64,000 bases of DNA from Kappaphycus alvarezii (Eukaryota; Rhodophyta; Florideophyceae; Gigartinales; Solieriaceae). The notes under the pieces were generated by a model. It was given only the letters and a program-made list of their open reading frames with translations. It was not told the origin of the DNA and searched no databases. This document shows positions 1-10,515 of the stretch, one piece after another. Position 1 is the first letter of the stretch. Each line of letters opens with the position of its first letter. The stretch lies in assembly GCA_002205965.3 (NCBI GenBank), contig NADL03000590.1, positions 1,555,001 to 1,619,000 on the forward strand, written 5' to 3'. The position numbers and the translations under genes were made by a program.

Positions 1-2
1 AG

Positions 3-299
3 GGCGCCAACAACATCGCCGATGCCCTAACAAAGAGGAACTTAGGCACCTTCCGCAAATTCAATCAAACCTGTGCTCTTGGACTCTTGGACTCTGATAT
101 TCTTATGAAGCCGAGAGAGTCAAACCAAAAGAGGAAATCGAAACGGATATCCAGTGATTCATTGAGGCCACAAACCATTTTACGATTGAATGCCATCCTG
201 ATGCCCCTTAATACCATAACCTTGATACACTACTTGATTATAGACTTGACTTTCCGTTCAATAATCTTGGATTTCTTCGTTACAGGTTTACAAGCTTGA
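3..299 (+). pseudogene. Ty1/copia polyprotein tail (RNase H C-terminus), cut by window edge
   Basis: The open frame runs from the window edge to a stop at 297-299. Its first residues are GANNIADALTKRNLGTFRKF, the end of a copia RNase H domain; the NxADxLTK block is the family hallmark that follows the last RNase H strand. A basic stretch (residues near PRESNQKRKSKR) and an unrecognised tail follow. The rest of the element would lie to the left of the window, so this is the 3' end of a plus-strand copy. The same block, more decayed, occurs in copia element 1 (near 3070) and copia element 2 (near 22660), both on the other strand. No downstream LTR could be recognised. Confidence 0.6.
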
Positions 300-1033
300 T
301 TAAATGTGCCACGTTTCTTGAAATAACCATTAACTGGTGCCGACTTCGAATAATGCACTGTATACGAGCACCTGTGCAATATGTACCCTCTTCCTCGATT
401 CGGATAATTGGACACGCGGGATATTTGGAACCACTCTAACCAATTCGCCATCGTCTATTTTAATTGAGAATTAATCGAATTCTAATTTCCTTCTCACTCT
501 TCTGTCCCAAGGAGAATCCGCATGTTGAACACGTGTCCAATGTTTGGGGTGTACAGTCTTCTTCGCCGAAATCTGCCTCTACCGCCTCATCATCTGCCAA
601 CAGGTGCCGGGGACAGTCAGTGCCAGGTGTCTGGACTGCAGCAGCTGAAATTGAAACGTCAGCTGCTCGTCTCCACTCCGAAAACAATAAGAAGGCAATG
701 TCTTTGCGAACCGAAGTGTGTGCCCGAAACGTTCGTTTCCCTTTCGCAAAGTTCTGCAGATCTTTCTCAAGATGAAAGGAGTAATTAAGTTCGTGCAATG
801 CTTCTTTCACTGTCGTTACCACCAGTTGCTTCTAAGCAGTTTATGGAGTGGGACTCTGAGAAAGCACAAAAGCGAAAGTCAAAGCGTCGTCGTGTGTGGT
901 CTTCTATTGGAAACGCGGCTATGATATTCGAGTTACTATGGTTTGCAAGTTTGGGTTCGCTGCTATCGTTCAGATGCACACTAGAACAATACAACATTTT
1001 GCAGCAGAGGTTTCTGGTAACTAAAAGTTTTCA
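300..1033. other. No clear gene; leader of DUF7869-type gene
   Basis: Several short overlapping frames are open here on both strands, but none is convincing. The plus-strand stretch from about 870 to 1020, translated through stops, has residues that resemble the region just before the conserved part of DUF7869-type proteins (an IRV..CKFGFAAIVQ-like stretch). The 5' part of the next gene may therefore reach back into this interval in a shifted frame. The 3' LTR of the copia tail at 3-299 would also be expected here, but no matching partner exists in the window. Confidence 0.3.
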
Positions 1034-2110
1034 ATGCAGTCCAATGAGCACGGAAAAAGACGAAGAGGGCAGCTCACTATACGAAGAGCAGTCGCTTTAG
1101 CGTTCCTCCATCGATATGGTGAGTTTCATGCATTTGCATGTCCGGTAGGTCGTGGATCAGCTGAAAAATCTCCAGTCCATTGGCTACCGAGTGATACTAG
1201 AAGAGAGCATATTTATAATACGTACACAGACAGATGGGAAGAAATTGTTTCTGCGGCAGTAGAGCATTCACGGTTCAGAAGACCTGACAGGGCGCTTTCC
1301 AAAACAGCGTTCTTGCGTGTTTGGGCAAAGTACTATCCCAAATTAACAATTCTTAAGTCTGGCAGTGAATTTTGTGATCAGTGTACTATATTGCTAAATT
1401 CATCGTCAAGTACTAGTAACCCAGATATCAGAGGAACAGTCCTGGCAGCGAGAATTAGGGATCGTATGGAGGATTTTGCTGAGTTAAAATTCCACAGAGA
1501 AATAGTAACCGCCACAAAAAGCGCGCCGAATGCTATCCCAATTCATCTCGTATTCGATTTCGCTGAGAAATTGTTTCTGCCTCATCTGCCTTGGCAACCA
1601 AGCTAGCGTCATTTTGTAACTGGCGTAAAGTTTGACTTCTTCGGAGTATACGGTAGTGTAAAACAGGCCTGTTATGTGTGTAGAATTCCCGATTGCCATT
1701 GGCCTAATACCAAAACAGCTAATGAAGTAGCATCTATGGTGCATCATGCTCTCCAGCAACATCGTGTTTCTGGGTCTGCTTCTTCCGAAAGGAATTCGTT
1801 TAATCTACACGCAGACAATTGCAGTAGTCAGTATAAGAACCGCTTTATACTGTGGTATTTGCTTTGGATGGTGTGTATAGATTATGAAAGTGAGATCATA
1901 CTTCGATTTCTTGTGGCTGGGCACTTGAAAAATCGCTGCGATTTCGCATTTGGATTAGTCAAGCTGCTTTTGGAGCAATTCAACATGTTTTCACCGCGAG
2001 AAATGATGAAGGTCATTGACGACAGCTCTGTTTCAAACAGCGTTGTTTGTGCTATTGAAGTCGACTGGATTGATTGGAAGCGGATAATATCGCGTTTTTA
2101 CACAATTTAA
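1034..2110 (+). pseudogene. DUF7869-type protein, nearly intact, one in-frame stop
   Basis: One frame stays open from before 1034 to the stop at 2108-2110, interrupted only by a TAG at 1604-1606. The translation shows the blocks typical of DUF7869-containing proteins in order: a cysteine pair (FCDQCTILL) near residue 115, FDFAEKLFLPH near residue 175, PNTKTANEVASMVHH, then LHADNCSSQYKNRFILWYLL, FLVAGHLKNRCDFAFGL and a final MMKVIDDSSVSNS. From memory of the family, these proteins occur in large numbers in animal, oomycete and other eukaryote genomes and are usually uncharacterised. The spaced acidic residues (FDFAE, HADNC, CDFAFG) suggest an RNase H-like or DDE-like fold and hence a transposon origin, but that is inference. 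The upstream ATG is arbitrary because the true N-terminus is probably frameshifted. It is unlike its retroelement neighbours. Confidence 0.6.
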
Positions 2111-2653
2111 AACCTTTTAAAGCTTTTAAAGTTTCATGTATTCAAGTTGAGTACATATACGGAAGGCGTGTTGGTGAAGGTTCTATCTACTGATGTTAAT
2201 TGGTAGAAGTAAAAGCTGATGAAGAACAAAATCACCATTCAATCGATTGTGAATGAAATCGTACATTTGCTTCGTTATTCATCGATGGCGCTTCCTATTA
2301 CGGCTTTGCGATATGTCTCATCAGCACAGAAAACAACGAGAGAAGCCTATCTTGTGAAGAATGTGCTTGATACATATTGCAAGGACGATATTGAGCACAA
2401 AAGCGACTATTTAGGTAGTGGTAGTAACTGGAGGAATTGGTAAAAGTTTTTCCATGATGCGTCGAAATTTGTTTAATACATATCTCGGTGAATACAACTA
2501 CAATTTGATTCCGTTTTTCTGGATATGAAAGCCGAGGTTGTTGGCTTCAACTTTGGTCTCGGTTGCTAGAAGTCGTTTTTGGAACCAAACTGGTCATACC
2601 TCGGTTCGAGTGAAAGAGCCAATGTGAATATTTGAAATGGTTTGTTGCACAAG
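2111..2653. other. Unrecognised; small ORF at 2219-2443
   Basis: A 74-codon plus-strand frame (2219-2443) is open but resembles nothing known to me. It starts about 100 bases after the DUF7869-type stop. The preceding 100 bases, read in the DUF7869 frame beyond the stop, still contain a loosely protein-like stretch, so the gene may originally have been longer. Otherwise I see nothing here. Confidence 0.25.
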
Positions 2654-2821
2654 TGTATGCTTCTTCAGTCTGGTGGCTGACGATTCTTGTCTTGGACTTG
2701 CTCCGCTACTGGGTACGCAAGCCCTTCTATAGACTTTTTGGTAGTCTCTTCGCACTGTATGTGCAAGTGCAGTACAGTACGGTGTAAAGTCAGACCACTA
2801 TGAGAAAACCTTGTGGATACA
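2654..2821 (-). repeat. 3' LTR-like repeat of copia element 1
   Basis: The core 2663-2800 aligns without gaps to 8424-8561, with 18 differences over 138 bases by hand count (about 13%). The flanks extend the match to a TGT start and an ACA end. It lies just beyond the end of the RNase H coding segment on the minus strand, as expected for a 3' LTR. It contains the motif GTACAGTAC, shared with several other elements here. At about 170 bases it is short for an LTR, and both ends are uncertain. Confidence 0.55.
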
Positions 2822-2850
2822 GCAGTATACCAATACTGTATGGTAAAATT

Positions 2851-4380
2851 TTATACTAGATTAACATTGTATAAATATCTGGGAACTACTGTAGAGCTGT
2901 AGCAGATGCTGCGCTTTCCAGCAAACGGGTTGCTTGCTTCGTTGGTACCGTCAAGAGCATTTTTTGTATAAAACCCTGCCATTTCAAGAAGCGGGGTAGG
3001 TGTGCCTGTATTCTTACTGATAATCCATAGTTCGATGCAGATTTTGTCAGTAACAGCCCGTAAAATTTCTACCAGAGGCTTACGAACATTCGACCTCGTT
3101 CGAACACCAGCAATATTTGCAATACCAGCGAAAAGTCCAACATTTGATACTTGGAACTTGTAGGCCCCGTGAGCAGCAGCGATGTATATATTTAAACATT
3201 TTTCAGTTGTATGTGAAGCATGGGTAATGAAATCGATAATTTTCTTCGAGTCTGTGAACATTTTCAGAGGTATCTTACGGCGTAAGAGGTGCTATAAGTC
3301 ATGTTTCAATATGAAAGCGATATGAAAAGCGACAGAGAATGTGTAAAATTATCCATCAATGATATATCGTGCGACTCGACGAGGCTTGCGGCTGATATAG
3401 CTCAAAACATTATAATAGTCTGAGTCATCACGAAGCAAAGTGATGAATCCTAATTGCGAAGTAAGGTATGTGTCTCTTACAACGATGCATCTGCATAAGT
3501 AAGAATATGAGGGATAGTAGGGTATTTAAATTGCACAAGGGATACTTGAGTTGGATGTCTTTGGTATCTTTCATGTAGCTTATGGAATTATTAAGCCCGT
3601 CGATGGCCTTCATTTCGAAAGTCTCAGCTGTTACTTGTGTTGTCCGATTGACAGTTCAAAATACATCCGGATTAGTGTGGTAGGCTAACTGAATGCGCCT
3701 GGGATGGAGTAAAAGAGTTCAAGGGTAGAATCCTTCGATATCTTTTCTGATTATAGCAAGATATTCTGGCTGATCAGCATAGAACGCTGACCATCAAACG
3801 ATGTTACAGTTTAAATATGGATGCCAACGAACTTAAGATTATCATAATCAATTGAATTTGACTCAAACGAAAGAGCTGTGATTTCAATGAGCTTATCAAA
3901 ATTTTCATTTCCAAGAAACAAATTATCGTCGACATAGGCTCCAAGAATTCCATCGGTACCCTCGGTACCTTTTCTCATGTTAAGAGACGGATTTCCATCG
4001 AGTGGTAGTATTCATAGTTAGTTCTCGGCAAAGAATTCGAGAGTGGCCCCAGTAGTAAAAAGAATCATAGATACCATAAAAAGGCTTTTCAGCTTCAGTA
4101 CGTGATCTCCCCGAATGTTAAAGAAATTTCGATCGGCTTCACAGATCTTGAGATATCTATCACGACTCAGCTTTCTTTTCGCTTGGAGTTAAGCTTGAAC
4201 GAAATCAACCATTGAGGTGCGGTAGCTAAGAATGGCAGATACTGAAAGGATTATTATGGTAGAGCTTTGGCGTAGCATTGGGCAGCTATAGAATATAAAC
4301 TTCTTCATGTCTTCTTTGTAGCCTTGTCCAAAGAAACGGGCTTTGACATTCTGACTGTAAGTACCTGGATTCTTTACCAT
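2851..4380 (-). pseudogene. Copia 1 reverse transcriptase and RNase H
   Basis: Two minus-strand frames frame this segment. The one at 4189-4380 begins in the RT N-terminal block (KARFFGQGYKED, then LRQSSTIIILSVSAI). The one at 2851-3261 contains the RNase H signature FTDSKKIIDFITHASHTTEK and the degenerate NIAG block that replaces NxADxLTK. Between them, through stops, the catalytic YVDD box of copia RT is intact (codons at plus 3925-3936), followed by NLFLGNENFDKL. Reverse transcriptase makes cDNA from the element RNA and RNase H removes the template. Multiple stops and shifts between 3270 and 4180 show it is non-functional. Confidence 0.7.
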
Positions 4381-4727
4381 TAGTTCAAATCTTCCACCAA
4401 AAATGTTTGCCTTCGGGGAAGAGACGGAATATTTACGACTTCCCAGACCTTTTGATCAGATAGATACCTGAATCTCCTTGCGTTTGGCTGTTTGAAATGC
4501 TGCGGAGATATATCTTTGGTGAGAAGCAGGAACTTTCTCCATGATATATGTCAGGTTTGATGTCTCAACAACATCAATTGTTCCCTCGGGTTTGACCCGA
4601 ACTTCAGCCATTCTTTCTTGAACAGTTGGAAGAAATGTTTCGCCCGAGAAAAATAGATGAAAGACGGCATCTATTTCGTTTCGGTCATTATCAGACCTTT
4701 TTTGTCTCTGCTGGTGACACGTATTCG

Positions 4728-5430
4728 TTATATAATCACATAATTTTCAATCAAGATTCTTCTGAGTTCGTTATTGGTACTGACCCAAAGAGTGTTTCCA
4801 TTTCCTGCAACGACATTGTCCGGACCTTTCTCCGTTTTCAATTTTTCGCGAAAGAGGATAACCTGAGATCCAATCCTTATCTCGCGATCTGATACAATAG
4901 AGACGTTACGATTAAGGGCTGTACGAATGCGGACAGAGGCAAAAGCCTTAAACATCTCATTGCGAGGATTTAGTAGTGCTTTCATTGGCTCACGCTACTC
5001 GGGGAGATCTGAGAAACTTATCGGGAGTTCTAGAACGATTCCAAACAGAAGAAGAGTGGGCAACGACCCATCTTATCGGACAGTGCTTTTCATGTAGTTT
5101 ACAGAAAGAGAATGACATTAATCTTTCGAAATATTTTGGTGTTCCATTCATACCCAACAATATGTTCTTCGGAGGAATTCGTGTTACTTTTCATCGACGA
5201 TAATAGCATTATAGCCTTCGATACCTGAGACCAAGCGTCTTATCCCACTCGCTTGCAGCAAGTGGCACCAGCGGTCACTATCTAATTGCGGGCCATGATC
5301 AGTGCGAATTTCTTTCGAGTAAACGACGTAATTTGTAGCCCATTGACGGACGTAAGCTGTCTAAATGTTGTTTGCTGACTCACAATCGAAGAATATTGCA
5401 ACATTGGACATTATATACTTAGAAACCATG
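4728..5430 (-). pseudogene. Copia 1 integrase, core and C-terminal part
   Basis: Minus-strand translation from about 5420 leftward gives an integrase core segment with FFDCESANN, then KEIRTDHGPQLDS (the second catalytic acidic block), then ASGIRRLVSGIEGYNA, which corresponds to the segment before the catalytic Glu in fungal-type copia integrases. The clean frame 4728-4985 continues with RIRTALNRNVSIVSDREIRI and KGPDNVVAGNGNTLWV, the integrase C-terminal DNA-binding region. Several stops and shifts lie between 4990 and 5260. The N-terminal half is separated from this part by the insertion at 5431-5875. Confidence 0.65.
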
Positions 5431-5875
5431 TGTAGTACGTGATAGAGGGAAGGAGGAGATGGAGCGAGGGAGGGAGTCAAGGAGGGAACGAGAGAAGGAG
5501 TGTGAAAGAGAGAGTGAGAGAGAGGAGTTGGAGGCCAAGAAAGAGCGTTGAGAGGAGAGACTGTGGTGAGGGGCTTGACTCAGGCAGAACATGGAGGGAG
5601 ACCGAGGCGAGTCGACTGGTGCTTCCGGACAATCGAAGGAAGTTTCCAGAAGCCATGTACACGAAGGTGGGAGGCTAACCCTAAACATGCTTGAGCTGAT
5701 CTTAAGAAGATCAGCTCAAGCTTGCAGCACTGTACAGTGCAAAAGAGTAACGGTCAAGTTCTAGGTTGTACAGTAAACTACAGTGAAAGACTTCAGTAAG
5801 CCTCTTTTCTAGCTGTAAGCTACCAGCGAAGGCAACAGGAATTAATTACACGAAAATTACGGGCATGATTTCTGA
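5431..5875. mobile_element. Foreign insertion in copia 1 integrase (purine-rich tract and hairpins)
   Basis: The integrase reading stops making sense at about 5431 and resumes near 5880, so roughly 450 bases appear inserted. The left 200 bases (5440-5640) are strongly purine-rich on the plus strand (GGAG, GAGAGA and GGGAGG runs). They are followed by two perfect hairpins (5689-5721 and 5727-5740). No terminal repeats or target duplication could be defined, so its class is unknown. It could be a MITE-like element or an expanded simple repeat. Confidence 0.4.
5689..5721. repeat. Perfect hairpin, 15-bp arms, 3-nt loop
   Basis: The arms GCTTGAGCTGATCTT and AAGATCAGCTCAAGC are exact reverse complements around a 3-base spacer. 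A second, 14-base palindrome GCACTGTACAGTGC begins six bases further on (5727-5740). Such tandem hairpins are unusual in otherwise decayed sequence and suggest recent gain or structural constraint. Confidence 0.7.
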
Positions 5876-5879
5876 GTAC

Positions 5880-6110
5880 ATAAGATCCATAAAGCTAGGT
5901 TGAAGACTACACACTTCGCTTGGAATAGCGACGCGGAAAAGACCAGGTTGGTTCTAAATCCTTCGGCAAACATCAAAACACTGAGTAACTTTTCCGATCG
6001 CCTGAAGCGTCTCTGGTGTCGCTTGAAGGTCTTTGGTCTTCTTCATCATTTTATATATTCTCAGTGGATGATTTTTATAAAAACGTCGATGAATCCTTTT
6101 CAATTATGAC
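5880..6110 (-). pseudogene. Copia 1 GAG-pre-integrase / integrase N-terminal piece
   Basis: Minus-strand reading gives KRHQRRFRRSEKLLSVLMFA followed by AKCVVFN. The spacing fits the HH-CC zinc-binding region that precedes the integrase core in copia elements (a histidine pair around a small helix, then a cysteine). It directly precedes the insertion, and the core continues beyond it at about 5430. The frame carries stops between 6040 and 6110. Confidence 0.4.
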
Positions 6111-6133
6111 TCTATATAAATAGTTGTTTAGTT

Positions 6134-6478
6134 CTAATTATAGTGGGCATGCCTATTTTCGAGTGAAAGATGCGCTCCAGACTTGATACTTGCCCGAATA
6201 CGATTGTAAACGGTGTATGCTAGAAAATTGCACTTATTTAGTATGTAGAGTCCTAAAAGGAGCGGTATTACAACATTTTCAACATCTATAACGATCTTAC
6301 TGCTGCTTTCCCTGTATAGAAACCGAAACTTTGCTTGTCCAATGCTTGCCTTCCTATTTGCTCCAAATTTGCAGACCTTTACTGTTGACGAGGTAAGAGC
6401 GAGAGAGATTCCCTTGAAGCGGTAGTATTCCTCAGCTTGACTCTTCTCCACTACATATATATGGGCTTCAGCATCCAA
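6134..6478 (-). pseudogene. Copia 1 aspartic protease
   Basis: The minus-strand frame of 114 codons contains TVKVCKFGANRKASIGQAKF and then IDVENVVIPLLLGLYILNKC. The second block matches the copia protease C-terminal signature (D[IV]PLLLGLDxL), here with Y replacing the usual D. The protease releases gag and pol products from the polyprotein. The position between gag and integrase fits the copia order. The N-terminal catalytic D-S/T-G triad is not evident in this frame. Confidence 0.55.
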
Positions 6479-6750
6479 ACAGGGTCCATTGAACTATTCA
6501 GTTCCTCCTGGATACGAAGGAGAGGTGAGATTGATTGTAAAAATGAGTGTTTTTCATAATTTGTGTCTCTGACATAATTAACAAGTATATAGAAGAGATC
6601 AAAGTATGGGGTTTCCTCTTCAAATTAATCGTGAAAATGTAAATCTGGTCCATATAGTACTTCTTGACTCATTTCCTCTTTTGCTTCATTTTCAGAGTCG
6701 AGCTGTTGAAATAATTCAAATATTAATTACAACATGAGCATTTTGAGTGT

Positions 6751-8058
6751 TTATATTTTTCTTCGACATGTACTCCATTTGTCGACGGGCGGCTTTTGCA
6801 AGGTAAATCTTTTCGGACATGAACTTAGAATACGGTCAGGGGAATCACAATTGAAGCATCTCACGACCGAAAGCGGTCCAGATGTATCCTTCCTTTTGCC
6901 GTAACTACGTGTTTCACCGACACCACGATGTAGGTTTTCGTAGCGACCAAGTCCTTGATAGAGTGTCCCAGGGAGCTTTTCGTCCTCATCTGAAGTATTT
7001 AGTGACCTAATTGCAACTTGATCTCTCATGCTGGCCAATTTAGCTTCTCTAAAGAGATGAAAGTTTGCACCAAGTTCTGCATACAGTTGCTGAAATGATA
7101 GACCATGAGTAGCGATGCAGCTTAACGGCTCCGTCGCACATACGTTAACGAAGGTAGCATTTCGAATAAATTCAATCTCGTATGTCTCAATCCTTTGAGA
7201 AACAGGCATTAGCGGTGAAAGCATTGGTATCAGCTTGTACAGTTTTTCAAGTGCTGCAAGCTCATCAAGACCTCCAGAAGTATACTTAGGTAACCTAAGT
7301 CTATCGAGATAGTTTTTCACTCGATTTTGACGAACTACGGAGTTGTATTCATTCCCAATGAGGTTTAGTAAAGGAATTAACTTTGTTATCGATCCTATAC
7401 AGGTAAAATCTCTTAGCATAACAATGTAGAGGGCTACGAAGGTATTGCTTCTTATGTTCAGCGCTGAGAACACAGTCACCAGCAACTTGTTGATACTCGG
7501 CTTCATATTCTATCCTTGACTCAACAAGATCCCGGAGAACTTTTGGTCCTTGTACCGGAATCTATAGCTGATGCAGGACTCCATTTTGTCCTGTTGCTTA
7601 CGAAAGGATGTAGCGAAAGGTTATTCATCTTTGGGGGCTGGATTGTCCTGAATTTTTCGGGTTTTATGACGACCTGATTTCGGTATATAGTTTCAAATTT
7701 CTTCTTCACCTAACATTTCTTCGTCTCCGGTATATATATTAGCGGTTAGCTGGCGGATAACACGTTGGGAACTATGCGGCAGCATATTTGCTCTACAGTC
7801 TTTCAACAAGGCACAAAGTGCTTTATAAGCAATGGAAAAAGATTTCATAGCAGGAGAGAACAATATATCCGGCCGAAAAAGTTTGGCATCTTCATCGACT
7901 ACCTGAAGTCCAGTCATAGACCATGCAGAGAAACGATTATCGAGTATTAGGATACAGTTGGTGGAACATGACACCTCTTGAGAGACATTGTCCAGTCGTA
8001 TCTTAGACAGAAGCAGGGTCGATGCATTGGTAGTGCTTCCTGGATCCGTGTTGGTCAC
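6751..8058 (-). pseudogene. Copia 1 gag with zinc knuckle
   Basis: Two minus-strand frames make one gag: 7693-8058 (N-terminal, with LILDNRFSAWSMTGLQ, the usual W-containing start of copia gag) and 6751-7506 (C-terminal, 251 codons). The latter ends with CFNCDSPDRILSSCP, a CX2C..C nucleocapsid-type zinc knuckle in which the usual histidine is not clear. Gag packages element RNA into virus-like particles. The shift and stops between 7507 and 7692 break the chain. The ATG at 8056-8058 is a plausible natural start, about 360 bases inside the right LTR. Confidence 0.65.
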
Positions 8059-8414
8059 TGGCCTGTAAATTCGGATGGGTAATGACTTGTATTCAACTGA
8101 AGGTTGGTATGTAAGTCAAAAAGTGGTAGTCCAAGATTGGCGTAAGGATATTCAGGCTTTTGATCAGTGGAGTAGTACTTGTAAAATTAAAGTTTTGGAA
8201 TAAATAATAATGAGGTTTTATTCATTCGAAACCGACTGTGAGGATATTACATGAATACAGTATGACAGCACAAAAGGTATGACACGTGTAGCACGCAGCA
8301 AGGTTACTGGTGGAAGTCTACTGTAAGACCTAGAAGCCGAGCTTTCAATGTCTGTCACAACTACTGACCGTTGTGCTCGACGGGTTTCCTTCCCCTCATT
8401 CCGACAAGAAAAAG

Positions 8415-8584
8415 TGTTTACTGCTTCAGTCTGGTGGCTGACTATTCTTGTCTTGGACTTGCTCCGCCACTCGGTACGCAAGCCGGTACATAGACTTTTT
8501 GGTAGCCCCTCTGTACTTTATGTGCAAATCCAGTACAGTACGGTGTAAAATTAGGCCACTAAAAAAAATAAATGTAGTGGACAC
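8415..8584 (-). repeat. 5' LTR-like repeat of copia element 1
   Basis: This is the partner of 2654-2821, with an identical ungapped core and about 13% difference. It sits upstream of gag on the minus strand, as a 5' LTR should. It includes CAGTACAGTACGG, like its partner. No target duplication was seen in the flanks. Confidence 0.55.
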
Positions 8585-8959
8585 AATCGAAAGCTTACGC
8601 TTAAAGAAATTCTCAAATAAAATTTATTTTGGGACTAGCACGTATGGCCCGCAAAAACAGTTATAATTGTTTCTCATGTTTCAAGTAGATCTATTTACGC
8701 CGGGTACCCAGAAATATGAAATATGAGTATTACTGCACAGCTCATACTCAACTTGCGCGGATACCGGTGTCCTTTGAACACGAAAGACACCCCTGCGATG
8801 ACCAAGGGCTGTTTAAAGGACTTAGCAATACGGAAGTGCGTAGAAAGACTTCGGAATTGTAAAATCGGCTTCATGGTTATCTCCAGACGGCGTACTGAGG
8901 ACAGACATTCCAGCTTTGCATCAACAGAAGCTCTAACTTTTGCTGCGAACAGAGTCGTC

Positions 8960-9672
8960 TCCCTCCAAGAGGATGTGCAAAACATGCTGCACCGCAGCAG
9001 GAGGATCATTTTAACGAACTTTACCTTTAATTTTAACGTTTTAAGTAATAGGGAATGCCTAGGTCTCTTCAGATTTTAGAATCAGGATATCGTCAAAGTG
9101 ATCGATGCCATCGCATGGCCTGTCACGCAGACCGCAACAAAACATAACAGATACGCCGTCAACTCTATGCCGGTTTGTTGCATTATAAGAAGATTGCGAC
9201 TTCTTTAAGATAGACTGATCTCGGGAACATATTTGGGAAGCACTCCTCACAGTTGTCGGAAAATTTCTGGGAAGTCTTATAGTGGTTGTTGACCACAAGG
9301 AAAACATGTTGACCGCGGGCATATCTCACAGTTTTATGCAACAGCGCGATAGCATGTACGCAGTTTGTATAACATATAAGTTAAATGGTCTCAGTAATTG
9401 CGTCGACTCAATAGATGGAACCATCATTGGCATTGCACGCCCCAGTGGCTCTCATATTATGCAACTAGTTGCATACGACGGCCACAAGCGCAAGCACTCA
9501 ATTTAGTTTCAAACCTTCAACCGTCACTGCTCGTGAAGGTTTGATACTGAACGCTTATGGCCCTCTGAAGGGCGACGTCATGACTAGAGGTTGTGGTGTC
9601 GCAGTGAACTCGATGATACCCTGCCAAGTGTACTAGATTTTGGAACTGTACGGTACTGCCTGTATGGGGGTA
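8960..9672 (+). pseudogene. PIF/Harbinger-like DDE transposase, N-terminal and core part
   Basis: Plus-strand translation through several stops shows the family blocks in order: an FRF start followed by DIVKVIDAI, then PVCCIIRRL, then in the open frame 9282-9506 NCVDSIDGTIIGIARP (first catalytic Asp within the xIDGT block) and YDGHKRKHSI. Beyond a stop it continues with LWPSEGRRHD (second catalytic Asp block) and YCLYGGS near 9660, where an LTR begins. Such enzymes cut and paste Harbinger-type DNA transposons. The C-terminus is found on the far side of the LTR at 10225-10515. At least four stops or shifts make it a pseudogene. Confidence 0.6.
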
Positions 9673-9673
9673 G

Positions 9674-10188
9674 TGTTGCGATTATGCCCATAAATCACCA
9701 AATACACTGACAGTATCCCTCCAGTAACCTGTACCAAAGATTTACACTGTAAGAAGAATTCAGTGCAACTTGTGCACTGTACCCATGCACCAGTGTAAAA
9801 GATAAGATCATACCTCTTTGTACCAAGCCAATGACATGGAGCCATCGTTGCTATCTCGTGTGGTTCTCGAAACATTTCGGACCTTCCAATCAGCAACTAC
9901 TTTATGCCTCCTTATCAATTGGAACAATGGAACTTTGCCGTGATGTTTATTGCTGTCGGTTACCAGGGATGGCTGCTACATGAGTCTTCAGAACATTGTA
10001 GTTAGATACCTCTGGGGTCGATTTTTCTAGAATAACTCTGAAATCAGTACCGTTTTCTTACAATTTATCTTCTCTGGTGTTGAGTAATTTTTCTATATAA
10101 ACCTTGGTCTGATGCTTTGGCCTTTTTACAGGAAGAATCAACCAACAGTTCAACCATCGATTAACTTTTGTGCGCTCAACACCCCAAA
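9674..10188 (+). repeat. LTR (solo-like) inserted in the Harbinger transposase
   Basis: About 515 bases starting TGTTGCGATTATGCCC match 39221-39730 along the whole length with many substitutions. The box TTTCTATATAAACC near the 3' end resembles an LTR promoter in the plus orientation. No element interior follows. The transposase reading resumes about 40 bases beyond, so this is a solo LTR. The flanking five bases (GGTAG and GATGG) do not form a clean duplication, unlike the second copy. The end was set by alignment to that copy, whose target duplication is perfect. Confidence 0.65.
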
Positions 10189-10224
10189 GATGGTGGTTTC
10201 AATCGACGATGAGTTCAAGAGGTT

Positions 10225-10515
10225 CCATATCAATGAATCTATTTACAACCGTATCAAACGGCCTTTAATCCAGGGACGTGAAAGAGTAGGGTTGCAATTG
10301 AATGTATATTTAAATAAATCAACGTGTACTTTACTACAGTGGACTTTAAGCGCAAGATGAAGGCATTCGAATCACTAGTCGGTTCTCTTTATCGTGCTTC
10401 TATGCTACTGAACAACATGTGCAATTGCGTGTATCCGCAACAAACGTCCAAGTACTTTGGTTTCCCTCCTCCGTCGTTTCCTGAGTATCTATCCTTTACA
10501 GAGGAAGAGCCATAA
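10225..10515 (+). pseudogene. PIF/Harbinger-like transposase, C-terminal part
   Basis: After the LTR the plus strand reads RPLIQGRERVGLQLN, then in the clean frame 10324-10515 YFTTVDFKRKMKAFESLVG, MLLNNMCNCVYPQQTSKYFG and PPPSFPEYLSF. This corresponds to the C-terminal half of DDE_4/Harbinger-like transposases (a VDFKK stretch, a hydrophobic L.N block, then PPTxEEYL near the end). The natural C-terminus is likely the stop at 10513-10515. Together with 8960-9672 it shows the LTR landed inside a transposase gene. Confidence 0.5.

Larger units (their letters stand above)
2654..8584 (-). mobile_element. Ty1/copia element 1, decayed
   Basis: Read on the minus strand from right to left, this interval carries in order gag with a zinc knuckle, an aspartic protease, GAG-pre-integrase and integrase, reverse transcriptase and RNase H, the copia order (integrase before RT). 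Short direct repeats at both ends (2654-2821 and 8415-8584) act as LTRs. All coding parts carry stops or frameshifts, so it is dead. An insertion of about 450 bases (5431-5875) splits the integrase. No target-site duplication could be found next to the repeats. A short piece of the same element type recurs at 12757-12905. Confidence 0.75.

Noticed and set aside
5419-5688. Open frames of 79-89 codons on both strands
   Set aside because: They exist because the DNA is a purine-rich simple tract with few stops. All frames there are open and of low complexity.
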